Notes under the pieces: model-generated | What the model was told of the DNA's origin: nothing | Seen by the model: the letters and a program-made list of their open reading frames with translations, nothing else | The model's database searches: none | Translations under genes and position numbers: made by a program | Shown here: positions 9,233-19,362 of the stretch, piece by piece | Layout of the letters: the number at the start of each line of letters is the position of its first letter | Position numbering within the stretch: position 1 is the stretch's first letter | DNA from: Zygnema cylindricum | Taxonomy: Eukaryota; Streptophyta; Zygnematophyceae; Zygnematales; Zygnemataceae | Direction: 5' to 3' | Assembly: GCA_037447655.1 (NCBI GenBank) | Contig: JBBHKE010001987.1 | Location: 7,501-31,117 of the forward strand | DNA length: 23,617 bases

Positions 9233-9911
9233 CTCTTTTTTTTGCTAACCGTACTCATCCTTTTGTTCACGTATCGTACACAAAATTACAAAAGATGTAC
9301 ATTTCATTACCGAACAATTAAAATTTGTCGGTGGTCCTACGCAGATTCTAGGCACAGACCTCAAAAAGACAAATCGTCAAGATTCAGTGAGTTTTTTGTC
9401 GGTGTGGACGGTGGGGTAATGAATCTAAATGTTACAATTGAGTACGCTTGACTATCTGCTTGGGATCACGCGACATTTTATCTGTGGTCGTGACAGCCTG
9501 GTGGATCATGCCAAGCTTTCTGAAGAGCATCATTGAAGATGTTTCTCTACGCTAAAATGTACACGTGGAAAATATCGTAGCCGTTCGATACAGAGAACAC
9601 ACACTCGATGAATCTACGTTCTATGAAACAAAAATGTCCGAAGGGTAAACGGCGAGTCATGGACAACGGAGAGAACGGCGACGACTGGGTCTTCCGCAGT
9701 GATGACGTGGCAAAAATGTTATCGCAAAAACACCGCATGGACGAACTAAAATAGTTACTGGCGACAATTTTACGCAGCATGAATAAAAGCCCTAAGCGTC
9801 GATGAGTTAAGTATGTTTTCATGGACTTTTACACCAAGAAATTCTATTAACGGATTTTGAAGCAGGCAACAATTGTCCACGTCATCATGAATTAATTTAG
9901 GACTTTACTGT
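9233..9911. other. Spacer between MITE copies, possible decayed transposon interior
   Basis: Short frames only. One is a 32-codon plus-strand run starting at the ATG at 9660 (MDNGENGDDWVFRSDDVAKM…) that ends in a stop. Composition is more balanced than the surrounding A-rich DNA. A copy of the ACGCTAA word lies at 9549. If the outermost inverted repeats at 8807 and 10154 belong to one element, this would be its degenerate interior. No transposase catalytic motif is recognised. Confidence 0.35.
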
Positions 9912-10154
9912 AAAGATCGGTACACCGCCAATCGTTATTAGCGTTGTGTACGCTAATTCCGTCCCGCTTTTTTTTTATTATTATTCTCAAATAGAATTAT
10001 CCACACTATTTAAAAAAACCTAATTCCTAATTAGAATAGACGATTTCTTCGAAAATTTTCAAATTCCCAATTAGCGTAAACCACGCTAATTCTTCGTATA
10101 CGCTAAAAAAACTTACACGCTAATAACGATTGGCGGTGTACTGTACTGAATCTT
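9912..10154. mobile_element. MITE with a perfect 23-bp terminal inverted repeat
   Basis: Positions 9921-9943 (TACACCGCCAATCGTTATTA + GCG) and 10118-10140 are exact reverse complements. Weaker outward extensions (AAAGATCGG on the left; the complement of AAGATTCAGTACAG on the right) match the left end at 8807. The core is 220 bp, with ACGCTAA words at both subterminal regions (about 9950, 10072, 10083, 10099 and 10115). It is the same family as the 8806-9232 copy, with a diverged TIR (CCGCCAATCG here, CCGTCGATCG there). Confidence 0.82.
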
Positions 10155-10568
10155 GCAACTTTTTGGCCCCCCGGGGGTGCTGAAGACGTCCGCGACCGCT
10201 CGTTTAGGGTTTATTTTTTCTGTTTTTGTTTTTTTTTTTTTTAAATACAACCCAAAACCGTATTTCTCGTACCCGATCCCAAGAGGTGCCGAATGTCGGC
10301 GCGAGGTGCCGCGAGGTGCCGAAGGTCCCACACTTGTATGGGGGCTACGTCAATGTGAACACTACGGTATGCGAGTCGTCCTGCGATTTACAGTACGCGA
10401 GTGCCTGCTGTAACATTACAGTACTGTAATACTGTACTGTTCTGTGCTATACTGTACTTTAATGTACTGCACCGTACCGTACCAGCATCATAGTGTTTCA
10501 AAACAGAGAACTCTGGATTCAAAAAGTAAAGATTGGAACTTTTTGAATTTTTGGGAAAAAAGTCTGCC
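10155..10568 (+). promoter_or_regulatory. Upstream region of the plastid-protein gene, with short repeats
   Basis: The MITE right end lies only about 410 bp before the start codon. The segment contains a GC-rich patch with four GAGGTGCCG-like words (10281-10330). It also has a TACTGTAC / GTACC imperfect palindromic repeat block (about 10410-10490). No clear TATA box is seen. That the promoter is here is inferred from position only. Confidence 0.35.
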
Positions 10569-13500
10569 ATGGCGGCCATAGCGGCCATTTTAGACAAGGC
10601 GGTCGCTGGTACGTCATCTCCTTTCCTTTTGACATCCGGAGAAAGAAATTTATCTTCAAATAGGAAATATATTGCAATCCACGGCCAAAAAAGTTTTTTT
10701 TTTCTGGAAAAGAAGCAATTGATTGCAAGAGAGTCAACGACAGTTCCTGCTACATTTAGGGTTCAAAAGTTTTCCTCATATTCTCCTCGTGCAGAAGCTT
10801 CTAGCAGCAAAGATGCAAACTTAATTGGCAATGGAAACGATTCTAGTGCTTCTGAGAAGCAAATAATTTCAACTTTTTGTCGTAACGGCGATAGGGATAA
10901 CGGCAGTAAACTTGACAGTAACAACAGTAACGGTGCCAGTGTCAGTTACAGTTACAGTAACAGTAACAACAATAACAATCATAGTGTGAACAGTAACAGG
11001 AACAGTAACAGAGTCAGAAGTAACAGTAACAGTAATAACAACAGCACTAGCGTAATAGGCAACAGTAACAGTAACAGTAACAGTAACAGTAACAGTAACA
11101 GTAACAGTAACAGTAACAGTAACAGTAACAGTAACAGTAACAGTAACAGTAACAGTAACAGTAATAGTAACAGTAACAGTAACAGTAACAGTAACAGTAA
11201 CAGTAATAGTAACAGTAACAGTAACAGTAACAGTAACAGTATTAGTAACAGTAACAGTAATAGTAACAGTTACAGTAACAGTAACAGTAATAAAAACAAT
11301 AACAGTAACAGTAAAGAAAAAACTACAAGTAATTCCAGGAATTTCAGTAATTCAAGCAGCAAGAATAATCGTAATGATGAGAATTACAGCAAGGAGGAGG
11401 AGGAGGAGGGAGATTTACAGGTAAAAGGAAAAATGGAAGAAAAAGAGGAGGGAAGGGAAGGAGTCGCGGTAACAGTAGATGGAATGTTTTCTCGAAAGGA
11501 ATTTATGAATTTGTTGGAGGGCTCAGGATTTTTTCCAGAAGAAGTTTTTGGAGAAGATTTAGGGGTTAAGAGTGTAGGAAAAATAGAGAAGGAAGTGATA
11601 GTATTTGTCAGGGCTCAGGATGGTAAGGGAGAAGATCTTTTAAGGAAAATGAACAAAATGGGTTTTGGAGGACAAGTTGTGAGAGGGAAAAGGGAGGAGG
11701 GAGTGAGGGAGATGGAGGGGGAGATGACGGACGAGACCGGGGGAGGAGAGAGAGAGGAGGGAGGGGGAGAGGGAGTCTTTGATGGAAGAGGGGGGGAGGG
11801 AGAGGGTTTGGTGAAGGAGGAAAATGTTGGAGACGTGAGTTTATTTGGAGGGGAGAATGAAGGAGGAAGGAAGGAGAGAAGGACAGAATTAGTAAGAGAA
11901 TTGGAAAAAGACATGGGAAATTTTAGCGAGGCAGGGAGAAATGAGAGAAACAAGGCGATGAGAAAAGAATCTGGAGATTTTAGGGAGCGAGGTAAGAGGG
12001 AGAGAGGGAGGGAGCTGGAAAAAGAAAAGGGAGATTTTGTTCCCTATTGGTTACAAACTAAAGAGGGTGAGACGGTAGAAGAAAGAATGTTAAGGGAAAA
12101 ACATTTGGCAATTTTTCTAGATACGGAGAAAAATAAAATTGAAAAGAGTTCGGGAATTGGCAAATCTGAAAATCCTCTTTGGAAAGACGTTTTAGGGGGG
12201 AGATTTACGCAAAAAAATGGGGGTAGTGGTACTGATATAGGGGGTAGAGGGGGAAATATAAGGGGTAAAGGGAGTAATCTAGTGGAGGAAGATTTGGAAC
12301 TGACCCGTTCTATGTCGTTTGCTCCGTCCCCATTCAGTTATGGAACGGAAGAGAAAAGTTTTTTGCAAAAATTTGGAGGTTTGGCTGTTTTAGGAGTCTT
12401 TGGTATTTTTGCCGGTTGGATTCTTTGGGAGAGAAATAACGTCGAAAAGCTGAAACAAGAACAAAAAGATTACGATTTGAAAAGAGGGAGAAAACATATG
12501 CAAGATGTCCAGGATTTGGTTTCAAAACTCGACGAATTTGACAAGAAAATGGGGATAACTTTTGGTGAAAAAATTGGGGATAAAGTTGGGGATAAAAATG
12601 GGGATAAAAATGGGCGGAATTTGGAAAAATATACGGAGCTGAAACTTTCTGTAAATGAAAGAATACTTTTCAAAGAGGCGGAGGAATTGAGAACCACACG
12701 GGAATTTGCCAGGAAAATGCTCGAGGATGCACAGATAAGACAAAATTTTGTGGCGGCTTTGGCGGAGAAGGTAGAAAAGTGGAGGAAGGAGGGGGGGAGT
12801 GAGGAGGAGATAGAGAGTTTGCTGACGGATGAGGAGTTCCGGCAGTTGGAGGAGGCGAAGGCTCTTCTAAGGAAACAGGAGAGGGAGAGGGAGAGAGAGA
12901 GAGAGAGAAGGGGAGAGAGAGGGGGGGAGGCAGAGGGAGAAATAGAGGGAGAGAGAGAACAGGAGAATGCGAAGGGAGTAGCGGAGAAGGAAAGCGAGGA
13001 GAGAAGGGAGGGACGGGAGGGAGGGGAGGAAGAGGAGGGAAAGGAAGTTGAGAAAGTTGGGCCTGTAGTAGTGGGACAGTCGTCTGATGTAGGCGAGGAG
13101 AACAAGGGGTGGAGGGAGAGAAAGGAAGGAGAGGGGGGAGCGGGAGAGGGTTGGAATTCAAACTTAGAGCAAGAGATAAGAACCTATTTGAATGCAGAGG
13201 AAGGGCTTAATTTTGAGAAAAATAAAGACATCAAGGAAAGTGAAATTGGTATCGAGCTTTTTGAACATTTCTCAAAAATGTCCAACGATTTGGGTACTTT
13301 AAATGGTATAGTTAAGGGGCTGACAGTGAAGGAGAGAGACGGAAGAGTTTCATCTGATGAAAATTCTGGGGGGGTAGAGGGAGAGATTCTGGTAAATTCT
13401 GGAGGGGAAGAGGGAGAAATTTTGGTCAATTTTGAGGGGAGAGAGGAAGACATTCCGGTCAAAAGGCAGTCAGAAAAGAAGGAGAATTTAGGAGAAGGAG

Positions 13501-16500
13501 AGAGCTATAAAGAAAGCGATTTGAAGGAGATCGAGGAGATTCCATTGGTTGGAGAAACTAAAGGAGTCGATGTTTCACGTGAGACGAAAAAACCTTCCAA
13601 TCAACAATTGGAAGTACCAGAAATAAATAGTAATTTTCTCCGCAAAGAAACAGGAGGAGGAGAAGGGAGAGGAGGGGAAGGAGGAGGAGGAGTTGCAAAT
13701 GGGAAACAGGTTGGGACTGTGGATATCGAGTCTGTAGATTTTTCAGAAGCTTCTAAACAAAAAGAGGAATCACAAGGAGTAGGAGTTGTTGCAAATGGGA
13801 AAATTATTAACGGTGTTAAACGCACATCTCAAATTTCAAAAAAGAAAATTCTCGGTCCTTCAGTGAGAATTTTACGAGCCAAAGATTTGAGAATTGCGAA
13901 TTCAAAATTCAGTGAATCTCTGAATACAGAATTGGAACAAAGAGATGAAATTCAAAAAAAGTATAGAAATGGTGTTGATATTAATAAAGATGGGGTGGAA
14001 AATGGGGTGGAAAGTTATGAAAATGAAGTTGATAATGACAAAAATGAGACTTTTGAGGAATCCAAAGTGTCACAAAGAGACACTCAAGATTCGGTTTACG
14101 AAAGGGAAACTTTTTCCAGAAAACCGGACAAACTTTCAGCATCCGAAGAAGGAAAACAAGGGGAGACACTAATTTCTTCCGTTTCTCCTCTCTCTCCTGC
14201 TGAATCTTCTTCCTCTCCCTCTCCCTTCCCTTCTTCCACTCTTTCTCCCTCTCCCTCTCCCTCCCCCTCTCCCTCTTCAACTCCCTCTCCCTCTTCCTCA
14301 CTTACTCCTTCGAATCCCCTCCCTCCTCTCTCTGACGGAACTGAAAGTTCGACTTCACTCCCTTCATTCACTGCCACTTTACCACCTTTCTCAGCCCCTC
14401 TCCCTCTCCCTCTCCCTCTGAGTGTTTCCTCAAGAAATGATGGAAAAGTTGAAGAAAATGGAGAAAATGGAGAAGATGGGAACAATGGAGAAAATGGAGA
14501 TTATAAGTACACTCGAGCCTGGTTGGAGGAACTGGAAAATGGGAAGCGAAAGGGACAGGTGAGAGAATAGAGATTCTTCTCATTTCTCGCCAAAACCCTG
14601 TATGAGAATTAAAACAGAGAGTTTCTTATAAAAAACGGAATGCAGTTTTTTGAAAAAACGGGGAAACGGTTTTTTTTAAGGGAGAAACACTGAAAAAAAA
14701 GAGAACATTCCTTAAAAAAGCGGAGGACAGTCTTGTAAAAAAACGGAGAATAGTTTCTTCAGAAACATGAGAAGAATTTCTTAAAAAGCGGAGAACAGTT
14801 TCTTTTAAAAAACGGGAGAATTGGAAAACTTTTCGCGGAAATCTGTATCAGTTTACAGTCAAAGAGAAGAGGCTGCTGATTGGGTGTTGGGTAAGATTTG
14901 TTTTGTATCTTTATTTTGGTTAATAACTGGGAAAAGTTAGTATTGTCATTTGTAGGTGTTGTATAATTTCGGGGTTTTTTTTTTTCTTTTTCTTTTTGGT
15001 TCTCTTTGCTGATGAGGCAAGATGAGTGTCTGGTTAGATTTGGAAATCATCAGTCTTTTAGAGAAATTGAAACTAAAACTGAAAAAAAGCAACTGAAATT
15101 GAAACTGAAACTTGAAATAATTGAAACTGAAACTGAAATTATGGTTTGACATTTATAGTTACTACATAGTTCACAATTACTGCATTCATTTATATACTAA
15201 TCCTCGTATGAGGGTGTAGTTATGTGGGCGATTTTTAGGAATTTTTTCAACTTCCTTACTAGTTTAGATATTTGGCGCTTTTCTAGGTCAAAATTTATAT
15301 GTTAGGAACTTTTTTGTATCGTTAATCTTTCAATACCCATGTAGAAATTTTTGCTCTGTATGGAAAGCATTTGAATATAACATAAATGTAAAATCTTTAT
15401 ACATAAAAATTCCTACTCAGGACCGACATTATTTACAAGATTATTTTTTGCCCAATCAATCGTGATTCAATGAAAGCTACGGCCATTTTTTAGATTCTGA
15501 AATTGCCTAATCAGGAAATAATATGTTACATTGATCGAATTCTAGCATTTCCTTGTTTAAATAATATTGCTGTAAACACGATTAATGAATTTGGATGCGA
15601 TTATTGATTTTGTCTCTCAGACAGATTTCAGAAGCAAAATGGTTGAATATGATTGAACTCCAAAAGCTGTCCATTTATCTATTTATGACGATAAGTGTGT
15701 CTTTTCCAGGCCCAGGATTCAATCGAGGGGACAGAATTACAAAAAAAACCAACCTTAGATGATGAAAATTTGTCTGAATTGGGTCCAAAAAATGGAAAAA
15801 ATGGTAACTCTATGGTTACTTCGTCAGGACGGAAAGAGGTCCCTCCTTTGACCAATGGGACACTGCCAACTCAGCAAAATATGAAAGGAAACGCAAAAAA
15901 ATGGAGTCCGGAGTTTCAACGAATTTATGAAAGGGAGAAAGATCCAGTGGTAAGAATTAAACTTTTTCTAAGGGAAGGTGAGCTTTTTTGGGAGATGGGG
16001 CGCTTTTTTTAAGAGAAGGAGAGTCTTTTTAAAAGAAGGAGAGTTTTTTTGAGGAGAGAGTTTTTCTGGTGAAGGAGAGCTTTTTTTAAGAGGAGGGCTT
16101 CTATACCTTTTTCATGCCATTTTTTTGCCACTTTTATATGCGGACAATAGGAATCCTAGAGATATGGGATATGAATCTGAATTATTACCACTTTTATACA
16201 ATTTTCATACCATTTTCATACCATTTTCATACCACTTCCAAACCATTTTTTGGCCACTTTCATACCATTTCCACACCGTTTCTTAGCCACTTTGCAGACC
16301 AATATGGGATCTGTATTATTACTATTTTTATACCAGTTTTATACCACTCCTATACCACTTTTATACCACTTTTCAACCACTTTTAAACCACTGTCTACCG
16401 TTTTTTACCACTTTTATATGCAGACAAGAAACCCTGGTACCATTTTTTTACTGTTTTATCACCACTTTACACCTTTTTCACGCCGTTTTATACTATTTCA

Positions 16501-17841
16501 CACCATATCATACCGTTTTCACACTGTTTTTGTAACAATGTTGCAGACCAAAGAAATTTTGAGAGAGATGGGATCAGAACTACCGTCATGGATTTCCGAA
16601 GAAGAAATGGCGAATGCTTGGGTTGCAAAAGGGGAAAATATTCCTTTCCTCGAAACTCAATTGGAGAAACAACAAGAAATTATTGCGAAAAGATTGAAAG
16701 AAGATTTTGAGGCCAAGAAAAGTCAAAATCTTTTGAGCAGTAAAGGGGAAAATACAGTGGAGATGGGGTCGGAGGAGGAGGAGAACTTATGGCTTCAAAG
16801 GGAGAAAGTTATGGTATGTGGTTCAAAATTGGTGTCATAAGACTTGTTTGAATGTGATTTAAATCAAAAATTGGGCAAAATAAACATTGTATTAAGTGAT
16901 TAAAATCGAAAATGGGACTATGAGATTTTCTACATTTCACTATACAAATGTCGATCTTTGTTGGTTGAAACTTTTTCGTTTTCATTCTTTTTTTTTTTTT
17001 TTTTTTTTCCCTTTCTCTTTTTATCTTTTTTTTTTCATTTTTTCTTTCTTTCCTAATTGTCTTTTTCATTTTGTCGGTCAGGTTCTTATGAAAAAGGATG
17101 GAAATTTTTTGACTGTTGATAAAGAGATAGAGGAAGATTTAGGAGATACTCCTTATGCCATGGCCTTTGAAGATCCGAAGGATGCCATAAAATTTATGCG
17201 AATATCCGAAATAAACGATATAACAATTGACCATATTCAAACGAAGGTCAGTATAGGATCCTTTCTCTCCCTCCCCCTCTCCCTCTCCCTCTCCCTCTCC
17301 CTCGCCCTCTCCCTCTCACTTGCGCCCTCTCCCTCTCCTCGCCCTCTCCCCCTCCCTTGCCCTCTCCTTCTCCCTCGCCCTCTGCTTCTCCCTCGCCCTC
17401 TCCCTCTCCTTCTCTCTTTTTCTCTGTGATTTTTTGTTTCTCACTCTCGTTCTCTCTCTGTCTCACTCTCACTCTCCCTCACCCTCATCCTCACCCTCAC
17501 TCTCGCTCTCTCACACACTCCTACTCTCATTCTCATTTTTATCATTTCCATTCCTTCGTCTCATTTTGACCCTCTCCGTTTTTTCTTTTTTTCCTCGTTC
17601 CCTTTTTACTCACTTTTCCTCGTTTTTGTTCCGGTTCTCTCAGGAACTTGCTCAAAAACTGAAACAAGAAGGCATAAAAGTTTTCGTTTTTCCGAAAAAT
17701 AAATTGGAATGGAGACCGATGATTGAATTGGTGGAAATTTTTGGGCAAATGATTTCTCTTATCCTCGAAGCAAAAACCGAGGAGGATTTAAAGAGGAGAA
17801 GTATTGATTTATCACAATACATGTCTGATCTTAATGACTAA
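10569..17841 (+). CDS. Five-exon gene for a large plastid-targeted-like membrane protein
   Basis: Exons are 10569-14558, 15710-15949, 16547-16813, 17082-17246 and 17644-17841. All four introns are GT-AG and phase 0 (donors CAG|GTGAGA, GTG|GTAAGA, ATG|GTATGT, AAG|GTCAGT), giving about 1,619 residues. The start is the ATG in GCCATGGCG; the frame is open a little further upstream but without an ATG. Residues 1-70 are rich in Ala/Ser/Thr/Lys and poor in acidic residues, like a plastid transit peptide. Residues 116-244 are Ser/Asn repeats. 311-370 is a folded-looking block (FMNLLEGSGFFPEEVFGEDL…). 602-620 is one hydrophobic helix (FGGLAVLGVFGIFAGWILW), followed by a coiled-coil-like stretch. 1213-1244 is Ser-Pro-rich. 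Exons 2-5 encode ordered segments: ILREMGSELPSWISEEEMA, YAMAFEDPKDAIKFM, and IKVFVFPKNKLEW. Order and style recall streptophyte plastid proteins of the EMBRYO DEFECTIVE 1703 type. This is from memory and unverified. Function is unknown. Confidence 0.88.
10913..11300 (+). repeat. (AGTAAC)n hexanucleotide repeat inside exon 1, encoding (Ser-Asn)n
   Basis: Imperfect AGTAAC units from about 10913 become nearly pure from 11063 to about 11240, with rare AGTAAT, AGTATT and AGTTAC variants. The period of six keeps the frame, giving a Ser-Asn tract of more than 70 residues within a longer Ser/Asn-rich region. Synonymous AAC/AAT swaps are the commonest interruptions. It lies between the putative transit peptide and the first folded block, so it should be a disordered linker of variable length. 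Confidence 0.95.
12780..13140 (+). repeat. GA-rich low-complexity coding tract in exon 1
   Basis: (GAG)n/(GAGA)n encodes long Glu/Arg/Gly runs, including ERERERERR near residue 778. Similar shorter tracts occur at 11392-11412 and 11690-11820. It is predicted to be a charged, helical or disordered segment in the mature protein. Confidence 0.85.
14205..14300 (+). repeat. CT-rich coding tract, (Ser-Pro)n
   Basis: (TCTCCC)n encodes SPSPSPSP near the end of exon 1. It is the only clearly pyrimidine-rich tract in an otherwise purine-loaded coding strand. A second short one (CTCCCT at 14398-14420) encodes Leu-Pro repeats. Confidence 0.9.
14612..14830 (+). repeat. Imperfect tandem repeat at the start of intron 1
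   Basis: About six units of roughly 30-40 bp, each built as (T)AAAAAACGGRGAACAGTTTC with variation, start about 50 bp after the GTGAGA donor. Intron 1 runs 14559-15709 (1,151 bp). The rest of it includes a (GAAACT)n stretch at 15055-15140 and otherwise unremarkable AT-rich DNA. Confidence 0.75.
15055..15140 (+). repeat. (GAAACT)n repeat in intron 1
   Basis: Imperfect hexamer units GAAACT / GAAATT. Confidence 0.85.
15950..16546 (+). repeat. Intron 2, mostly two short-period arrays
   Basis: The first 140 bp repeat a unit of about 20-25 bp of the form AAGGAGAGTTTTTTTAAGAG (about 15965-16100). Its first copy contains AAGGTGAGC, a second donor-like site. From about 16185 to 16540 the intron is an imperfect 11-13-bp array (TACCACTTTTA / TACCATTTTCA) that forms one very long pyrimidine-rich run up to the TTGCAG acceptor. 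Confidence 0.75.
17255..17540 (+). repeat. CT-rich tract at the start of intron 4
   Basis: (CTCCCT)n/(CTCTCACT)n begins a few bases after the GTCAGT donor and continues for almost 300 bp. Intron 4 is 17247-17643. Confidence 0.92.
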
Positions 17842-18240
17842 AAAGTTTAAAAAAAGTCTAAAAAGTTTCAAGTGTAGTTGTCACAGTATATACTCGATCT
17901 TGACGTTTCGGAAACGGAAGGAGTTGTATTTTTTTTTCCACAATAAATTCGTCAATCTTGACGAAAAAATGGGCGAAAAAACGGTTTTTCATGATGTATT
18001 GCCGACCTTCACGGTCTACATTTGGTAGAAAATATTAGAACGGAAAATTTTAAAATGGCAAATATTAAAACCGAAATTTGTTAAAGCGGAAAGTATTATA
18101 ACGGAAAAAGATGTGCCTTAGTTTAATGAAATATGTGGTTATGTTTCCATTCCATTAGGTAAATATATTATTTGAATAGCCATTGAGAGACCGATTTAGA
18201 AAAAGGGGAATCGTAAAATGCGGCAATAGTTTTTTTAGGT
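17842..18240 (+). other. 3' region of the plastid-protein gene, possible poly-A signal
   Basis: The stop TAA is at 17839-17841. A canonical AATAAA occurs near 17943, about 100 bp downstream, and is a plausible polyadenylation signal. From about 18030 to 18110 short words (AACGGAAAAT / AAGCGGAAAGT) repeat imperfectly. Confidence 0.4.
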
Positions 18241-18289
18241 ATGAGACTATATACTCTTGAGTTTGCAATTTTGAGTTGCTAAATTTGAA

Positions 18290-18420
18290 TTTTTAATTTT
18301 TAAATTTTGATTTTGAATTTTGAATTTTGAATTTTGAGATTTTGAATTTTGAGTTTTTGAATTTTGAGCTTTTAAATTTTGAGTTTTTACGTTTTGAGTT
18401 TATTTTATTTTGAGTATATT
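18290..18420. repeat. (TTTTGAA)n tandem repeat
   Basis: Seven-to-eight-bp units TTTTGAA / TTTTGAG run for about 110 bp. Confidence 0.85.
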
Positions 18421-19070
18421 TTGGGAAATTTGAACCAAACCAAACAATTGCACTGAATTGAACAACCCAAATCGTTTAAATATAAAATATAGGAGAATAT
18501 AATACAGAATATAGAAGAGTGTAAAATATAGAAGAATATAGAATATAGATACAGTAATTCTTTGGCAGTCAACCTTGATCTTTGTATAAAGTGGCAATAA
18601 CCCTAAATCCTTCGACAAAAACAATTTTTTTGTTTACTTACAAATGCTTTTGATTCATACCACTAAGAGGATTTGTACTAGATTCTTTGTAAGTAATAGC
18701 CTATTGATCCTCGACATCATTAGTTTACATTGTAACGATAACCACCAAACATTTTATTTTATGCATTTTATACATTTTATTATTTTTTATTATAATTTAT
18801 TTTACGGGCTTGCTCTAAAAATACCATCCTCAAACACATCAATGTTGCTACCGTTAGAAATTTAAAATCGGCATTTCAAAAAAATAGTCACACTACCTTT
18901 GTCACTCTCAAGATCAATGTTTAATATATATTATTCCTTTTTTATTTTTTTCCTTTTTTTATAAAGAACGAAAATTCATGAGTAAGAAAAAAAGTTGTGG
19001 AAACTTTTTAAAATAAAAGGATTTTATATGAGATTTCCTCTCTCTAAATTACACTCGGCGAATTTTTCAA
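18421..19070. other. Intergenic stretch, nothing coding recognised
   Basis: Includes a short (AATATAGA)n array at 18475-18550. Otherwise AT-rich DNA between the two convergent genes. Confidence 0.5.
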
Positions 19071-19350
19071 CTTTCTCCAACCTCCTCCTTCCTCAACCCT
19101 CCTCTTTCCTCTTCCCACCGATCCTCCCTCCTCCCTCCCTCTTTCCTCCTCTCTCCTTTCCCTTTCCACTTGCTCCTCCTTCCTCCTTCGACCAACATCC
19201 TCCCGCCTCCTTCCTCCATCCTCCTTGCTCTACTCCCTCTCTCCTCCTCCTCCCTCCACTTTCCTCCAACCTCCTTCCTCTCCTTCCTCCTTGCTCCTCC
19301 ATCCTTCTTCCTCCATCCTTCCTTCTCCATCCTTCCTCCTCTTTCCTTCT
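19071..19350 (-). repeat. CT-rich tract (GA-rich in the sense of the SDR gene), likely its 3' UTR
   Basis: (CCTCCT)n/(CTTCCTC)n for about 280 bp. It starts 13 bp downstream of the SDR stop codon (19365-19363). In the sense of that gene it is purine-rich, matching the polarity of the other exonic tracts in this window. Confidence 0.8.
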
Positions 19351-19362
19351 TCTCCTTAACAT

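Noticed and set aside
9071-9451. 126-codon plus-strand frame as a gene
   Set aside because: It starts inside one MITE and runs through its right terminal inverted repeat, so the protein is an accident of the element's sequence.
10533-10568. Upstream extension of the plastid-protein frame
   Set aside because: The extension has no ATG. The ATG at 10569 has an ideal context (GCCATGGCG) and begins the transit-like sequence.
12470-13161. Minus-strand Ser/Pro-rich frames opposite exon 1
   Set aside because: They are the antisense of GA-rich coding DNA, with no splice sites or domain.
16809-17069. Minus-strand Lys-rich frame in intron 3
   Set aside because: It is the complement of the T-rich polypyrimidine tract before the exon 4 acceptor.
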